Assembly: GCF_015694725.1 (NCBI RefSeq)
Contig: NZ_JADQDQ010000002.1
Span: 186,001 to 250,000 of the forward strand
DNA length: 64,000 nucleotides
Direction of reading: 5' to 3'
DNA from: Hymenobacter jeongseonensis
GTDB taxonomy: Bacteria; Bacteroidota; Bacteroidia; Cytophagales; Hymenobacteraceae
This document shows positions 7,307 to 17,344 of this stretch, in pieces (position 1 is the stretch's first letter; each line of letters starts with the position of its first letter). Below the pieces are notes generated by a model. The model had not been told where the DNA came from. It ran no database searches and saw only the letters and a program-made list of their open reading frames with translations. Both the position numbers and the translations under genes were made by a program.

Positions 7307-10300
7307 ATGAGTTTATCCAGCACCAGCATCAATCGCCCGGTTCTTGCCATTGTGATGAGCCTGGTCATCATCATTTTCGGCGTTATCGGCTTCCGGTACC
7401 TCAGCATTCGGGAGTACCCGAGCGTGGACCCGCCGATTATCACCGTGTCGGCAAGCTACACCGGGGCTTCGGCCGACGTGATGCAGGGCCAGGTAACCGA
7501 GCCGTTGGAAGAAGCCCTGAACGGCATCGCCGGCATCAAGAACCTGACGTCGAACAGCCGCGACGGCCGCACCCAGATTACGGTCGAGTTTGACCTCGAC
7601 GCCGACCTGGAAAGCGCCGCCAACGACGTGCGCGACAAGGTTTCGGGCGCCCAAGGCCGCCTGCCGCGCGACATTGACCCGCCGGTGGTGAGCAAGGCCA
7701 ACGCCGACTCACAACCCATTGTGATGACTTACCTGAGCAGCGACCAGCGCACCCTGCTGGAGCTGACGGACTACGCCAACAACACCCTCAAGGAGCGGAT
7801 TCAGACCATTCCCGGGGTGTCGGAAGTGCGCGTGTACGGCGAGCGCAAGTACTCCATGCGTCTCTGGCTGGACCCCGTGAAACTGTCGGCCCTGCGCGTG
7901 TCGCCAGTGGACGTACAAGCCGCCCTGACCCGCGAAAACGTGGAGCTGCCCAGCGGCTCGGTGCAAGGCGAAGCTACCCAGCTCACCCTGCGCACCATGG
8001 GCCGCCTGACCACCGTAGAGGACTTCAACAACCTGATTATCCGCAAGGACGAGGTGTCGCTCATTCGCCTGTCCGATATCGGTTACGCCGAATTATACCC
8101 CGAAAACGACCAAACCATTTTCAAAGTAAACGGTGTGCCCATGGTGGGCCTGGCTGTGATTCCGCAGCCGGGCTCGAACCAGATTGACATTGCCACGGAG
8201 TTTAACGAGCGAATTGCGCTGTATGCTAAGGACCTGCCTAAAGACTTGGTATTGAAGCCAGGCTTCGATAACTCGATTTTTATCCGCAAGTCCATCAGCG
8301 AGGTGCAGCACACCATCATCGAGGCCTTTGTGCTGGTGGTAATTATCATCTTCCTGTTTTTGCGCGACTGGCGCTCTACGCTCATTCCGGTAGTGGCCAT
8401 TCCGGTGTCGTTGGTAGGTATTTTCTTCGTGATGTACCTGCTCGATTTCTCCATCAACGTGCTGACGCTGCTGGCCATCGTGCTGGCCATTGGCCTTGTG
8501 GTGGATGACGCCATTGTGGTGCTAGAGAATATTTACTCGCGCATTGAGGATGGCGAGGAACCAAAGGAAGCGGCCATCAAAGGCTCCGAGGAAATTCTAA
8601 TGGCCGTAATCAGCACCACGGTGGTGCTGGCGGCGGTGTTCTTGCCGGTGGTGTTCCTCACGGGCATCACGGGGCGCTTGTTCCGCGAGTTTGGCATTGT
8701 GGTGGCGGGTTCGGTGCTGATTTCGGCCTTCGTGTCGCTCACACTCACGCCCATGATGTGCTCGAAACTGCTGAAGCGCGAGGAAAAGCACAACTGGTTT
8801 TACCGCAAAACCGAGCCCTTCTTTGAGAAAATGATTGGCGGCTACCAAAGCAGCTTGGAAACATTCCTGCGCAACCGCTGGATGGCCTGGGTGATGATAG
8901 CCGTGACGGGCGGCGGCATTTGGTTCTTTATGGGTGCGCTGCCCTCGGAGCTGGCCCCCATCGAGGACCGGAGCCGGGTGAACATCAACGCGACGGGGCC
9001 GGAAGGCGCCTCGTTTGAGTTCATGGACAGCTACATGGCCCAAGTCACCAAGATGGCAATGGATTCGGCGGGCGAGAAAAACCTGAGCAGTGTGTTTGCG
9101 GTGACTTCGCCCGGTTTTGGGGGCGGCTCCAACTCCGGCACGGCCCGCGTGCTGCTGGTGGAAGCCGATGCCCGCGAGAAAAACCAGGACGATGTGGCCA
9201 AAAGCCTAACGGCGGGCGTGAAGCGCCTGTCGGCGGCCCGCACGTCGGTATCGCAAGACCAAAGCATTGGCGGTGGCGGCGGCGGCGGCCTGCCGGTGCA
9301 GTTCGTGATGCAGAACCAGAGCTTCGACAAGCTCCGCGAGTCCGTGCCGAAGTTCCTCGAACTGGCCCGCCAAGACCCCACGTTCCAGTTCGTGGACGTG
9401 AACCTGAAGTTCAACAAGCCCGAACTGCGCGTGAACATTGACCGCGAGAAGGCCCAGAGCCTCGGCATCTCGGTGCAGAGCATCTCGCAAACCCTGCAGT
9501 CGGGCCTGAGTGGGCAGCGCTACGGCTACTTCATCCGCAATGGCAAGCAGTACCAGATTATCGGCCAAGTGGCCCGCGAAGACCGCAACCAGCCGCTGGA
9601 CGTGCGCCTGCTGTCGGTGAAAAACGACAAAGGCGAATTGGTGCAGCTCGACAACGTCATCCGCCTCGAGGAAAGCAGCACGCCGCCGCAGCTCTACCGT
9701 TTCAACCGCTACAATTCGGCTACGTTCTCGGCCTCGCTGGCGCCCGGCAAAACGCTGGGCGACGGCATCGCGGCCATGCGCGCCATCGCGGAGAAAAACC
9801 TGGACGAAACGTTTACTACTGAATTGTCCGGCGCCTCGCGCGACTTTGAGGAAAGCTCCTCCTCTCTCCTCTTCGCCTTCGGCTTGGCGCTGGTGCTGAT
9901 TTACCTGGTGCTGGCCGCGCAGTTTGAAAGCTTCCGCGACCCGGTCATCATCATGGTGACGGTGCCGCTGGCCCTTTCGGGCGCCTTGCTCAGCTTGTGG
10001 TACTTCAACCAAACGCTGAATCTGTTCTCGCAAATTGGCATCATTATGCTGATTGGCCTGGTGACGAAAAACGGTATTCTCATCGTGGAATTCGCCAACC
10101 AGCGCGTTGAGAAATTCAACGTAGACTACATGACGGGCCTGATTGAAGGCGCTACAGCCCGCTTCCGCCCTATTCTGATGACGTCGCTGTGCGCTATTTT
10201 GGGCATTCTGCCCATTGCCATTGCCACGGGTGCGGGCGCTCTGAGCCGCCGGGCCATGGGCATCGGCGTGGTGGGCGGCCTGTTTTTCGCTACGGGCCTC

Positions 10301-10396
10301 ACGCTGTACGTGGTGCCGGTGATGTACTCCTATTTCGCTACGGCCAAAAAGCACAAGAAAGCCGAGCCGGCTACTGAGCCCGCAATAGCTGCTTAA
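7307..10396 (+). CDS. RND multidrug efflux pump, inner membrane permease (AcrB/MexB family)
   Basis: 1029 residues, the usual length for the hydrophobe/amphiphile efflux-1 family. Both halves of the duplicated fold are seen: a first membrane helix near residues 10-30, a large periplasmic loop, six helices around 335-550, a second helix near 530-550, a second loop and a final helix bundle at about 850-1015. The proton-relay region AIGLVVDDAIVVLENI (about 396-411) carries the two adjacent Asp residues of helix 4, so the pump should be active. A Gly-rich run (about 655-661) lies in the second porter loop. Substrates such as drugs, dyes or bile-type compounds are family knowledge, not visible here. 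Confidence 0.97.
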   Translation: MSLSSTSINRPVLAIVMSLVIIIFGVIGFRYLSIREYPSVDPPIITVSASYTGASADVMQGQVTEPLEEALNGIAGIKNLTSNSRDGRTQITVEFDLDADLESAANDVRDKVSGAQGRLPRDIDPPVVSKANADSQPIVMTYLSSDQRTLLELTDYANNTLKERIQTIPGVSEVRVYGERKYSMRLWLDPVKLSALRVSPVDVQAALTRENVELPSGSVQGEATQLTLRTMGRLTTVEDFNNLIIRKDEVSLIRLSDIGYAELYPENDQTIFKVNGVPMVGLAVIPQPGSNQIDIATEFNERIALYAKDLPKDLVLKPGFDNSIFIRKSISEVQHTIIEAFVLVVIIIFLFLRDWRSTLIPVVAIPVSLVGIFFVMYLLDFSINVLTLLAIVLAIGLVVDDAIVVLENIYSRIEDGEEPKEAAIKGSEEILMAVISTTVVLAAVFLPVVFLTGITGRLFREFGIVVAGSVLISAFVSLTLTPMMCSKLLKREEKHNWFYRKTEPFFEKMIGGYQSSLETFLRNRWMAWVMIAVTGGGIWFFMGALPSELAPIEDRSRVNINATGPEGASFEFMDSYMAQVTKMAMDSAGEKNLSSVFAVTSPGFGGGSNSGTARVLLVEADAREKNQDDVAKSLTAGVKRLSAARTSVSQDQSIGGGGGGGLPVQFVMQNQSFDKLRESVPKFLELARQDPTFQFVDVNLKFNKPELRVNIDREKAQSLGISVQSISQTLQSGLSGQRYGYFIRNGKQYQIIGQVAREDRNQPLDVRLLSVKNDKGELVQLDNVIRLEESSTPPQLYRFNRYNSATFSASLAPGKTLGDGIAAMRAIAEKNLDETFTTELSGASRDFEESSSSLLFAFGLALVLIYLVLAAQFESFRDPVIIMVTVPLALSGALLSLWYFNQTLNLFSQIGIIMLIGLVTKNGILIVEFANQRVEKFNVDYMTGLIEGATARFRPILMTSLCAILGILPIAIATGAGALSRRAMGIGVVGGLFFATGLTLYVVPVMYSYFATAKKHKKAEPATEPAIAA

Positions 10397-10402
10397 TTGT
10401 AA

Positions 10403-10440
10403 AACTTGGCTCCCCGTCGGGGAGCCAAGTTGCTGATTTT
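10403..10440 (+). terminator. Terminator-like hairpin between pump and outer membrane channel genes
   Basis: A perfect 13-bp stem (10403-10415 and 10419-10431) with a 3-nt loop, followed after a few bases by a T run. It is stronger than the hairpin at 7247 and could reduce read-through into the channel gene, setting lower expression of the TolC-like subunit. Confidence 0.65.
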
Positions 10441-10450
10441 TATTCTCTCC

Positions 10451-11860
10451 ATGTCCCGTTTTCTTTTCCTTTTCCTCCTTGCCGCCGCTGGTGCAGCCCA
10501 GGCCCAACAGCCGGTGCTCATGCCGAAGCAACCCGTTGAAAAGCCCAAGGCCAAGCCCCAAACGGCCAAACCGGTGACGGTAGCCACTGCGCCACCGCTT
10601 ACCCTGGCCCAAGCCATTCAGCTCGGTTTGGAAAACAACTTCAACATCCGGCTCTCGCGCACGGATGAGGAGATTGCGGAAAACAACGTGACGCGCGGCA
10701 ACGCCGGCCAGCTGCCGGTGGTGAACGGCAACCTCACCCGCACTTTCAACCGCAACAACGTACGGCAGGAATCCTCGAGCCGGCCCGAACCCAGCGTAGC
10801 CAACAATGCCCAATCGAACCTGCTGAACGCCAACGTGGCCGCCACTTGGACCATCTTCGACGGATTCGGCATGTTCATCGCCTACGACCGATTAAAAGCC
10901 CTGAGCCAAAGCCAACGCCAGCTTACCCGCGCTACATTGGAAGAAACGGTAGCCGCCATCACCGACGCGTATTACGCCGTGGTGCGCGAGTCAGGGAAAA
11001 TCAAATCCATTGAAGAAGCACTGAAAATTGGTCAGGCCCGCATCGACCTCACTCAGGGCCGGGTAGATGTGGGCGTGAGCGCCAAGGTGGAAGTGCTGAC
11101 CGCCCGCGTGGATTATAATGCTGACCAGTCGCTTCTCATCCAACAGCAGGAACTGCTGACCACCGCCAAAATTAACCTCAACAACTTGCTGGGCCGCACG
11201 CCCCGCACCGACTTCAGCCCCGCCGATTCCATTGTGGTGACCCGGAGCCTGGACCAAGCGGCCATCACGCAAGCCATTCAGCAAAATAACCCGCGCTTGC
11301 AAGCTGCCAAAACCAACACCGAAGTGGCCACTTACGACCGCAAGCTGGTACGTGCCTCGCGCTTCCCGCAAGTGGGCCTGACGTCGGGCTACGGCCTGAA
11401 CCGGAACGTGAACGGCGCCGCCTTTTTTGGCAGCCAGCTCGTGACCAACACCGGCCGTACTTACGGCCTGAACTACGGCGTAGTAGCTTCCGTGCCCATT
11501 TTCGACGGTTTCAACCGCAACCGGCTTGAGCAGAATGCCCGCATTGGCGAAGTGCAAAGCCAGTTACAGCTCAGCCAAACCCAACTACAACTCGACGCCG
11601 ACGCCGAGCAGTCGTTTGCGCAATACCAGAACCGCCTGAAGCTGCTGGAGCTCGAAGAAGCCAACATCCTGCTGGCCCGCGAAAACGTGGCCATTGCCTT
11701 GGAGCGCTACCGCCTCGGCCTGCTCACGCCCCTGGCGTTGCGCGAAGCCCAACGCACCCAGCTTGATGCCGAAGTGCGGCTGCTCGACATCCGCTTTCAA
11801 GCCAAGCAGGCCGAAACCATCCTGCGCCGCTTGAGCGGAGGCTTGGTGCAGGGACAATAA
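10451..11860 (+). CDS. TolC-like outer membrane efflux channel
   Basis: 469 residues from the ATG at 10451, which opens a signal peptide (MSRFLFLFLLAAAGAAQAQ). An upstream in-frame ATG lies in the intercistronic hairpin and gives no sensible leader. A short Pro/Lys-rich spacer precedes two outer membrane efflux protein repeats, each a long coiled helical pair with beta strands (about 55-245 and 265-460). The protein would form the trimeric channel completing the tripartite pump with the two preceding products. Cys is absent from the mature N terminus, so it is not a lipoprotein, unlike OprM. Confidence 0.95.
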   Translation: MSRFLFLFLLAAAGAAQAQQPVLMPKQPVEKPKAKPQTAKPVTVATAPPLTLAQAIQLGLENNFNIRLSRTDEEIAENNVTRGNAGQLPVVNGNLTRTFNRNNVRQESSSRPEPSVANNAQSNLLNANVAATWTIFDGFGMFIAYDRLKALSQSQRQLTRATLEETVAAITDAYYAVVRESGKIKSIEEALKIGQARIDLTQGRVDVGVSAKVEVLTARVDYNADQSLLIQQQELLTTAKINLNNLLGRTPRTDFSPADSIVVTRSLDQAAITQAIQQNNPRLQAAKTNTEVATYDRKLVRASRFPQVGLTSGYGLNRNVNGAAFFGSQLVTNTGRTYGLNYGVVASVPIFDGFNRNRLEQNARIGEVQSQLQLSQTQLQLDADAEQSFAQYQNRLKLLELEEANILLARENVAIALERYRLGLLTPLALREAQRTQLDAEVRLLDIRFQAKQAETILRRLSGGLVQGQ

Positions 11861-11890
11861 CGGTCTGTCAACCAGAGTCGTTTTTAACGT

Positions 11891-11928
11891 GAAAAAGCCC
11901 CGGCACTGCGCAGTGCTGGGGCTTTTTC
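11891..11928. terminator. Bidirectional rho-independent terminator
   Basis: A 17-bp stem with one wobble pair (11892-11908 and 11911-11927), A-rich on the left and T-rich on the right, between the convergent efflux channel and the T9SS protein. Confidence 0.88.
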
Positions 11929-11969
11929 GTGGATGAATTCTTAAGTTCAGTCTCTACAAAAACAACCCG

Positions 11970-12848
11970 TTATTCCTTCACAAACCGCTTCGTCTCGGAG
12001 CCGGATTTGGTGGTGATTTTGTAGAAATAAGTACCAGCCGCCAAATCGCGCAAATTCAGCTGCTGAGAGTGGGGGCCTTGTTCGGCGTTGGGTTCTGCCA
12101 CCAGCGTGCGCAGCGTGTTGCCTTTCCCGTCGAGCAAATCCACCGTCACGGGGCCGGATTGCTTTACGTTGAAGTCGAGCTGACTGGTGGTCGTCACGGG
12201 GTTGGGATAGAAGCTGAAATTTACCCCGGCCCGCCCCGCTTCAGTTGCCGCTGCTGCCGAGACATCCATTAGCAAAAAGTCAGTGGGCCTGAAGAAGCGG
12301 TTGCTGGAGCTATGGTGTGGCTTTCGACTGGCTTGTGCCGTAATCTTTTGCTGCTGCTCGGGTGTTGCGTTTTTAAAGGCGATGGCCCGCATATCGGCCG
12401 CCCACTGCTCTTGCTGCGGCTGCACCTCCTGGACCAACTGCTTAATGGTTGGCTGGTATTTCCGGGCCATCGCCGCCACTCCCTGCATCACGGTTTTCGT
12501 TTGGGCATGTAGCTGCTGGCGCAGCTGCAGCTGGGCTTCCGTAAAGGTGGGGCGCGTACCAGCCGGCGCGGCGCTTTTCCGCAGGGCACGGCCTTGCTCC
12601 CGCAACGTCTTCAGTTGGGCACGGTAAGCCGCCAATTGGGTACGGTCGGCCGGAGCGAGCTGAGCCTCCAGTTTCAGGCGCTGCTGGCGCAGCACCGGTT
12701 GCACGCGAGCCTTTTGGTAGGCTTGTATTTCGAGGCGTGCGGAGGGCGCCTGGCGGGACGGGCGACGGTCCTGGGCCACGGAGGCGACGGGCGCCAACAG
12801 CAGCACCAGCAATACCTGGGACAGCAGAAATGCGGCTCTTAATTTCAT
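11970..12848 (-). CDS. Helical exported protein with T9SS C-terminal sorting domain
   Basis: 292 residues from the start at 12848 (MKLRAAFLLSQVLLVLLLAP, signal peptide). Residues about 30-175 are charged, Gln/Arg/Lys-rich amphipathic helices (for example LTPADRTQLAAYRAQL-like segments) recalling the helical Spy/CpxP class of periplasmic proteins, but I see no certain family motif. The last 80 residues form a T9SS sorting domain: FYPNPVTTTSQLDF, then LLDGKGNTLRTL and a closing AAGTYFYKITT...RFVKE. It should be exported and either anchored to the cell surface or released. The protein appears to be a single transcription unit. Confidence 0.85.
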   Translation of the reverse strand: MKLRAAFLLSQVLLVLLLAPVASVAQDRRPSRQAPSARLEIQAYQKARVQPVLRQQRLKLEAQLAPADRTQLAAYRAQLKTLREQGRALRKSAAPAGTRPTFTEAQLQLRQQLHAQTKTVMQGVAAMARKYQPTIKQLVQEVQPQQEQWAADMRAIAFKNATPEQQQKITAQASRKPHHSSSNRFFRPTDFLLMDVSAAAATEAGRAGVNFSFYPNPVTTTSQLDFNVKQSGPVTVDLLDGKGNTLRTLVAEPNAEQGPHSQQLNLRDLAAGTYFYKITTKSGSETKRFVKE

Positions 12849-12986
12849 GATGATGGAAAATAATTGGTAATGAGTAGTAGGATTTGTACTGCCATTGACG
12901 GGTGAGGCCACCGGAGGTTTAACCGCGCTTTGTGGGCAATTTACAACTCTCCCAATTCGCCCAAGACTTTGTTGAATTTAGCCACA

Positions 12987-13016
12987 AAAAAGGCCGACCC
13001 TTAGGGCCGGCCTTTT
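12987..13016 (-). terminator. Rho-independent terminator of the large T9SS gene
   Basis: A stem of about 13 bp (arms ending 13000 and starting 13004) around TTA, with an A run at its left end that becomes a T run on the minus strand, just beyond the stop of the gene at 13038. Confidence 0.82.
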
Positions 13017-13037
13017 CGATAAATGGTAACGGGAATA

Positions 13038-16000
13038 TTACTCCACCACCACTTTGCGAACTACTTGCTCACCGTCCATGGTCAGGCGCAGGGTATAGAT
13101 GCCGCGGGCTAGGCCGCGTACGTCAAACTCGGCGTGGATGGCTTGGCCGGCGGGCGCGCTCAGGGAACGAGTCAGCACGGTCTGGCCCAGGGCGTTGCTC
13201 AGCGTCGCCGATACGGCGGCCTTGCTGCGCAGCAGCGGCAGCTGCACCCGGAACGAGGCCGAGGCAGGGTTCGGGAACAACTGAGTCTGGGCCGACAGGG
13301 CCTGGGCAGCGTTGGTAGCCAACACGCCGCTGGTGCGGAACTCAAGTGAGAACCGGCCCGTGGCCGACGTGCCGGCCACGGCGAAGGCATAGGTGCCGCC
13401 TGCCGTCAGCACCGTGCGGGTGGCCGTGAGAGCATCTACCAAGGTAACGGTCGTACCGGCCAGGTTGGTCACAGCAGCAGCCTCGAACGAGTAGTTGCCG
13501 GCGCGGGGCACGGCCACGTTCAGGGGCACAAGTACCGCCGAAGCGCCCAGTTCGGGCAGGCCGTTGATGGCCAACGCCGCGCTGCCAGTGGCCGAAGCCA
13601 GGCTCAGGCCGCTGGGGTTGGACATCTTCACGGCGTCGTACTGGGCATCCAGGCCAGCGGTTGCACCGGCTTCAAAGTACACGTAAGCTTCGTCGCGGCC
13701 GCTGGTGCCGCGCAGCTGCAACTGCAATTGGGGGCGGCTGTCGGCGGTACCGCGTCCGAAAATGGGCGTATCGCCGAAGAGCGGCACCCGGTTAGCGTTG
13801 GTCAGGTTTACCGCGCCGATGGTGCCGGCCGTGGATACGCGCACAAAGTAGCCCGAGCCGGTCACAATCAGCGGCGAGCCGCCGATGCCGTTGGCAAAGC
13901 TGCGGTAGCTGCCCGAATACTGGCCACTGCTCTGGTACACGTACATGGCCGCGTCCATGTTAGGACGCTGGGCCGGGGTCACGGTGCTCCAGTTGAGGGG
14001 GGCGGGGTACGGGTTGCCGAGGAACTGCCAGCCGGCCTGCGCCTGGGGGTCCCGGCTCAGGGGGCCGGACAGCTGCGGGCCGTTGTTCAGGGTACCCACG
14101 AAATCTACGAGGGCCGTGTTGGGCGCATTCACCGAGTAACCGCGGTTCACGGCCATGGCATCGCCGGCGGCGGGCGAAAACCAACCCTTGTCAAATGCGG
14201 GATAGTTCGACATTGCCGTGGTAATGCGGTTCTGGTCGTAGCGGAATACCGTGGGGAACGGCTTTACCGTGCCGGGCGTGGGGCTCGTGTTATAGCTCGT
14301 ATTAAAAATCGGCGTGAAATTGCTTGTGGCGAGGTCGTTGACGGTGGTGTTGCTCACCGGCGCCGAATAGTGGCGGTAGCCCAAAGGATTTGCGCTGCTG
14401 ATGTAGCGTTGCACGGTCGTGCTGCCGTTCACGACGCTGCCGAACGAACCATTGTCCACTACCGCAGTGCCTTCGGCATCCGAAAGCAGGGTGAACGTGA
14501 AGTCACCTGTGTTCAGGTTGCCGACTTGCAGCGTTACCTGCTTGGCCACGGACACTGCCTGGCTCAGGGTAACACCCAAGGGGTTGGCCACGCCGATGGC
14601 GCCCACTTGGGCCGGCAGGCCGGTGCCCGTTACCTGCAGCCCCGTGCCGTTGTAGATGTAGCCCGCACCGGGGCTATACGTGCGGGTGCCCGTTACCCGC
14701 ACGGCGCCCACGGCGCCGGTGGTGGCAATGCCCGCGAGGTCGCAAATCACCAGTCCGGCGTTGGCTTCCAGCACAAAGTCGCCGGGGCCCGTGATGGGCT
14801 GGCAGCTTTGCAACAACGAACCGCCGGCCTGCACCAGCAGGGTTCCGGCTATCGTCAGCGGGCCATTCAGGGTGGCGCGGCCCGAGCTGGTAATGGTCAC
14901 GTTGGTGTAGTCACCGCTCAGGTTTCGCGCGTCGTTCACCACAATGCTGGGCGGCACGGCATTGGCCGTGAGCGAGAAGTCGTCGATAGCCAAGCCATCA
15001 TCAGAACCCGAGATATTGGAATCTGCCCAGCGGATGAAGAATTTTTCACCCGGAGCAATGCTCAAGCCCGTGATGGTCCGCGTAATGGTGCTGCGGTAGG
15101 CGCTGGCGTTGCCATCGCGCGAAAGCGGCGCCGTACCGGTGATGTTAGGCGTCGTAAAGTCCAGCCCGGAAAACGGGGTGAAACTAGCGGCGGCAAACGA
15201 GGCGCCGCTGCTCGCGTACCCAAAGGCTAGGTTATCAAAGGTGTTGCGGTCCGCTTCGCCAAGGCGCCATTGCTCGCCGGTATAGCTGATGCGGAGGTTG
15301 GTAATGGCAACGCCGGTATTGTTGGTATACGAGGCCCCAAAGGTGGCTTGCAAGTTGCCGCTGGCCTGCGAGCCTAGGGCGCGGTCAGCAGCCGCTCCCG
15401 TTCCGTAGCTGTAGGTGTCGCCAGCAGTTAACGTGCCGCTGCTGGCGGTGTACAATTGGTCATCGCTTGACCCTGATTCGATAAATGACCAGCCAGCGGG
15501 CAGTGTTCCGCTGGTACCGCTGGTGGCCAGCGTGTTGAAGTTTTCGGTATAAGCCGTGTTGACGGCGCTGATACTAATGGGCGTTACGACTCCCCGCACT
15601 GTGAGGTTGCGGGTGGTGCTGGTGCCAGCGGTTGTCGTCACCGACACCGGAAAAACCGCGTCTGCAGACGATAACGGAGCCGCTATTTCGGCTGTGAGGC
15701 TGGTGATGCTCACAAAGGTGGTGGCCACGCTCGTTCCGTTGAAATTGACGGTGGACCCGCTCACAAAATTGCTGCCTGCAAAGGCAATCGTTCTGGTTTC
15801 GCCGGCCACCATGCTGGTTGGGTTGATGCTGGTGAGGGTAGGAGCCGCCAACAACGTCGTAAAGCTGACGGCTGGGGTCGAGGTTTCCGTGCTTCCGTCG
15901 CAGTTACTCCTTACCGTTACCTCGTAGGTGGTATTGTTGGCGAGGCCCGTGAGGGCAATCGGGGATTCGCTGCCGGTAGCCGTTATGGCCGAGCCCACGC

Positions 16001-17057
16001 TGGGAGTAGCCGTTACGGTGTAGCCATTCGTTGCCGACGCATCGCCGGTGAATGACACGCTGGCCCCGGTAGTGGCAATGGTGCCCACGGCAACATCCGT
16101 CGGCGCCACGCACGTTACGGTCGACGCGAGCGTAGTGAGGGAAGCGGAAGTAGAGAGCGGGCTAGTGCCACCTGATACGCAAGTGCCGGCCACGGTTACC
16201 GTATAGGTGGTGCCAGCCAAGAGCCCCGTTAGGGTGATAGGCGATGCTGCGCCCGAAGCCGTGACGGCCGGCCCAGAGGCTGGCGTTGCCGTTACGGTGT
16301 AGTTGGCCGTGTTGGTGGCATCGGGCACAAAGCTGACCGATGAGGTGCTGATGGTGGTGCTAGCGAAGGTGGGCGCGCCGGGAGCGGCGCAGGTTCCCGT
16401 AGCCGCGCCACATGGCGCGGCTGCAGTAGCAGAATTGCGCGGATTGGCCGCTACAGCCGTAAAATCTGCCCCGTTGTTGTTGGCATCAGTGCAGCCATTG
16501 CTCGCCCGTATAGCGGCCGTTGCATTCGTCAAAAGTGGAGCTACAGTGGCGCCTTCATAAGCGTTTGCTGTGCCCACGCCAACAAAGTCGACCACATTTG
16601 AGGAGAAAGTCGTGGTAGGGCCCGCACTTGCAGTTGCCACCGTGTTGTTCCGAACCAGCGCCACTTTAAAGCTGGCACCACCCATCGGAATGGTTCCGGT
16701 CACATCCGCTGTTGGCAAATCAGTGGTTCCTCCCGCTCCTGCAGCTTGCTTAATCAGCAGATACCTACCGGGTTCAATGGTACCCGACAGCGTGGTAAAG
16801 CTGCTAGCACCACCCACCGAGAAAGTACCAGTCGCGCTGGCATACTGCACGGTCCACCCGGTTACGTCCACACTCACCGTGCCGCGGTTGAAGAGCTCAA
16901 TAAAGTCGTTTTTGTAAACCGAGCCAACATTGCCGCCACCGCCATAAGCCTGGCTAATTACAATCTGTGCCCTGCCGGCTAGCGGCAGCAACAGCAGCAA
17001 TAAGGTGAGCAGCCGCAACCAGCGGAACGACTGCACCGTCGAGTATTTTTTTGACAT
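13038..17057 (-). CDS. Large multidomain T9SS-secreted surface protein
   Basis: 1339 residues from the ATG at 17057, which gives a signal peptide with a long leucine-rich core (LRLLTLLLLLLPLAGRAQ). Domains in order: a lamin-tail domain (about 35-165; VISQAYGGGGNVGSVYKNDF), two fibronectin type III-like domains (about 225-315 and 320-405), an IPT/TIG domain (about 410-490; INPTSMVAGETRTIAF), a beta-rich domain with an ENFNTL start (about 500-700), a long beta-helical or filler region, and a T9SS sorting domain (about 1258-1339; LFPNPASASFRVQL). Lamin-tail modules often accompany secreted nucleases or adhesins, but no nuclease motif is visible. An adhesive or structural surface role is inferred. 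Confidence 0.9.
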   Translation of the reverse strand: MSKKYSTVQSFRWLRLLTLLLLLLPLAGRAQIVISQAYGGGGNVGSVYKNDFIELFNRGTVSVDVTGWTVQYASATGTFSVGGASSFTTLSGTIEPGRYLLIKQAAGAGGTTDLPTADVTGTIPMGGASFKVALVRNNTVATASAGPTTTFSSNVVDFVGVGTANAYEGATVAPLLTNATAAIRASNGCTDANNNGADFTAVAANPRNSATAAAPCGAATGTCAAPGAPTFASTTISTSSVSFVPDATNTANYTVTATPASGPAVTASGAASPITLTGLLAGTTYTVTVAGTCVSGGTSPLSTSASLTTLASTVTCVAPTDVAVGTIATTGASVSFTGDASATNGYTVTATPSVGSAITATGSESPIALTGLANNTTYEVTVRSNCDGSTETSTPAVSFTTLLAAPTLTSINPTSMVAGETRTIAFAGSNFVSGSTVNFNGTSVATTFVSITSLTAEIAAPLSSADAVFPVSVTTTAGTSTTRNLTVRGVVTPISISAVNTAYTENFNTLATSGTSGTLPAGWSFIESGSSDDQLYTASSGTLTAGDTYSYGTGAAADRALGSQASGNLQATFGASYTNNTGVAITNLRISYTGEQWRLGEADRNTFDNLAFGYASSGASFAAASFTPFSGLDFTTPNITGTAPLSRDGNASAYRSTITRTITGLSIAPGEKFFIRWADSNISGSDDGLAIDDFSLTANAVPPSIVVNDARNLSGDYTNVTITSSGRATLNGPLTIAGTLLVQAGGSLLQSCQPITGPGDFVLEANAGLVICDLAGIATTGAVGAVRVTGTRTYSPGAGYIYNGTGLQVTGTGLPAQVGAIGVANPLGVTLSQAVSVAKQVTLQVGNLNTGDFTFTLLSDAEGTAVVDNGSFGSVVNGSTTVQRYISSANPLGYRHYSAPVSNTTVNDLATSNFTPIFNTSYNTSPTPGTVKPFPTVFRYDQNRITTAMSNYPAFDKGWFSPAAGDAMAVNRGYSVNAPNTALVDFVGTLNNGPQLSGPLSRDPQAQAGWQFLGNPYPAPLNWSTVTPAQRPNMDAAMYVYQSSGQYSGSYRSFANGIGGSPLIVTGSGYFVRVSTAGTIGAVNLTNANRVPLFGDTPIFGRGTADSRPQLQLQLRGTSGRDEAYVYFEAGATAGLDAQYDAVKMSNPSGLSLASATGSAALAINGLPELGASAVLVPLNVAVPRAGNYSFEAAAVTNLAGTTVTLVDALTATRTVLTAGGTYAFAVAGTSATGRFSLEFRTSGVLATNAAQALSAQTQLFPNPASASFRVQLPLLRSKAAVSATLSNALGQTVLTRSLSAPAGQAIHAEFDVRGLARGIYTLRLTMDGEQVVRKVVVE

Positions 17058-17286
17058 AAGTGGTGGTTTAACAAGCGAGAAAAAAGTGAGCAGAAGAAAA
17101 AACAATGAAACAGTAACATCCAAAAAGCCGAACTAGCGACCAAACGACGCAAATGCGGTACCCAAAAAGCTGCTGCTGCCTCAGCAGGCGCGGGCGGTGT
17201 GCCCACACACGCCAACTGAGCGGTTTTCAATGACTAACATGAAGCCGTTGTGCAGTTAAGTATGGAAATATAGGTGAAAAAAAGAA

Positions 17287-17305
17287 GCCCGGCAAAAAGC
17301 CGGGC
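17287..17305 (-). terminator. Rho-independent terminator
   Basis: GCCCGGC and GCCGGGC arms of 7 bp around five A; on the minus strand it is followed by a T-rich run, as expected for the end of the phospholipase-like gene at 17345. Confidence 0.85.
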
Positions 17306-17344
17306 ATTCTATTCAAACAGTTGCAGTTAGTGATTGTGCAGTGG

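Noticed and set aside
9206..10813. Long open frame (535 codons) antisense to the RND pump gene
   Set aside because: GC-rich coding DNA leaves long open frames opposite real genes. The composition (His/Arg/Gln-rich) is not protein-like and the plus-strand gene has a full family match.
13728..15230. 500-codon open frame opposite the large T9SS gene
   Set aside because: A shadow of the repetitive Thr/Ala/Val-rich coding DNA; Arg/Gly/His-rich product with no domain.
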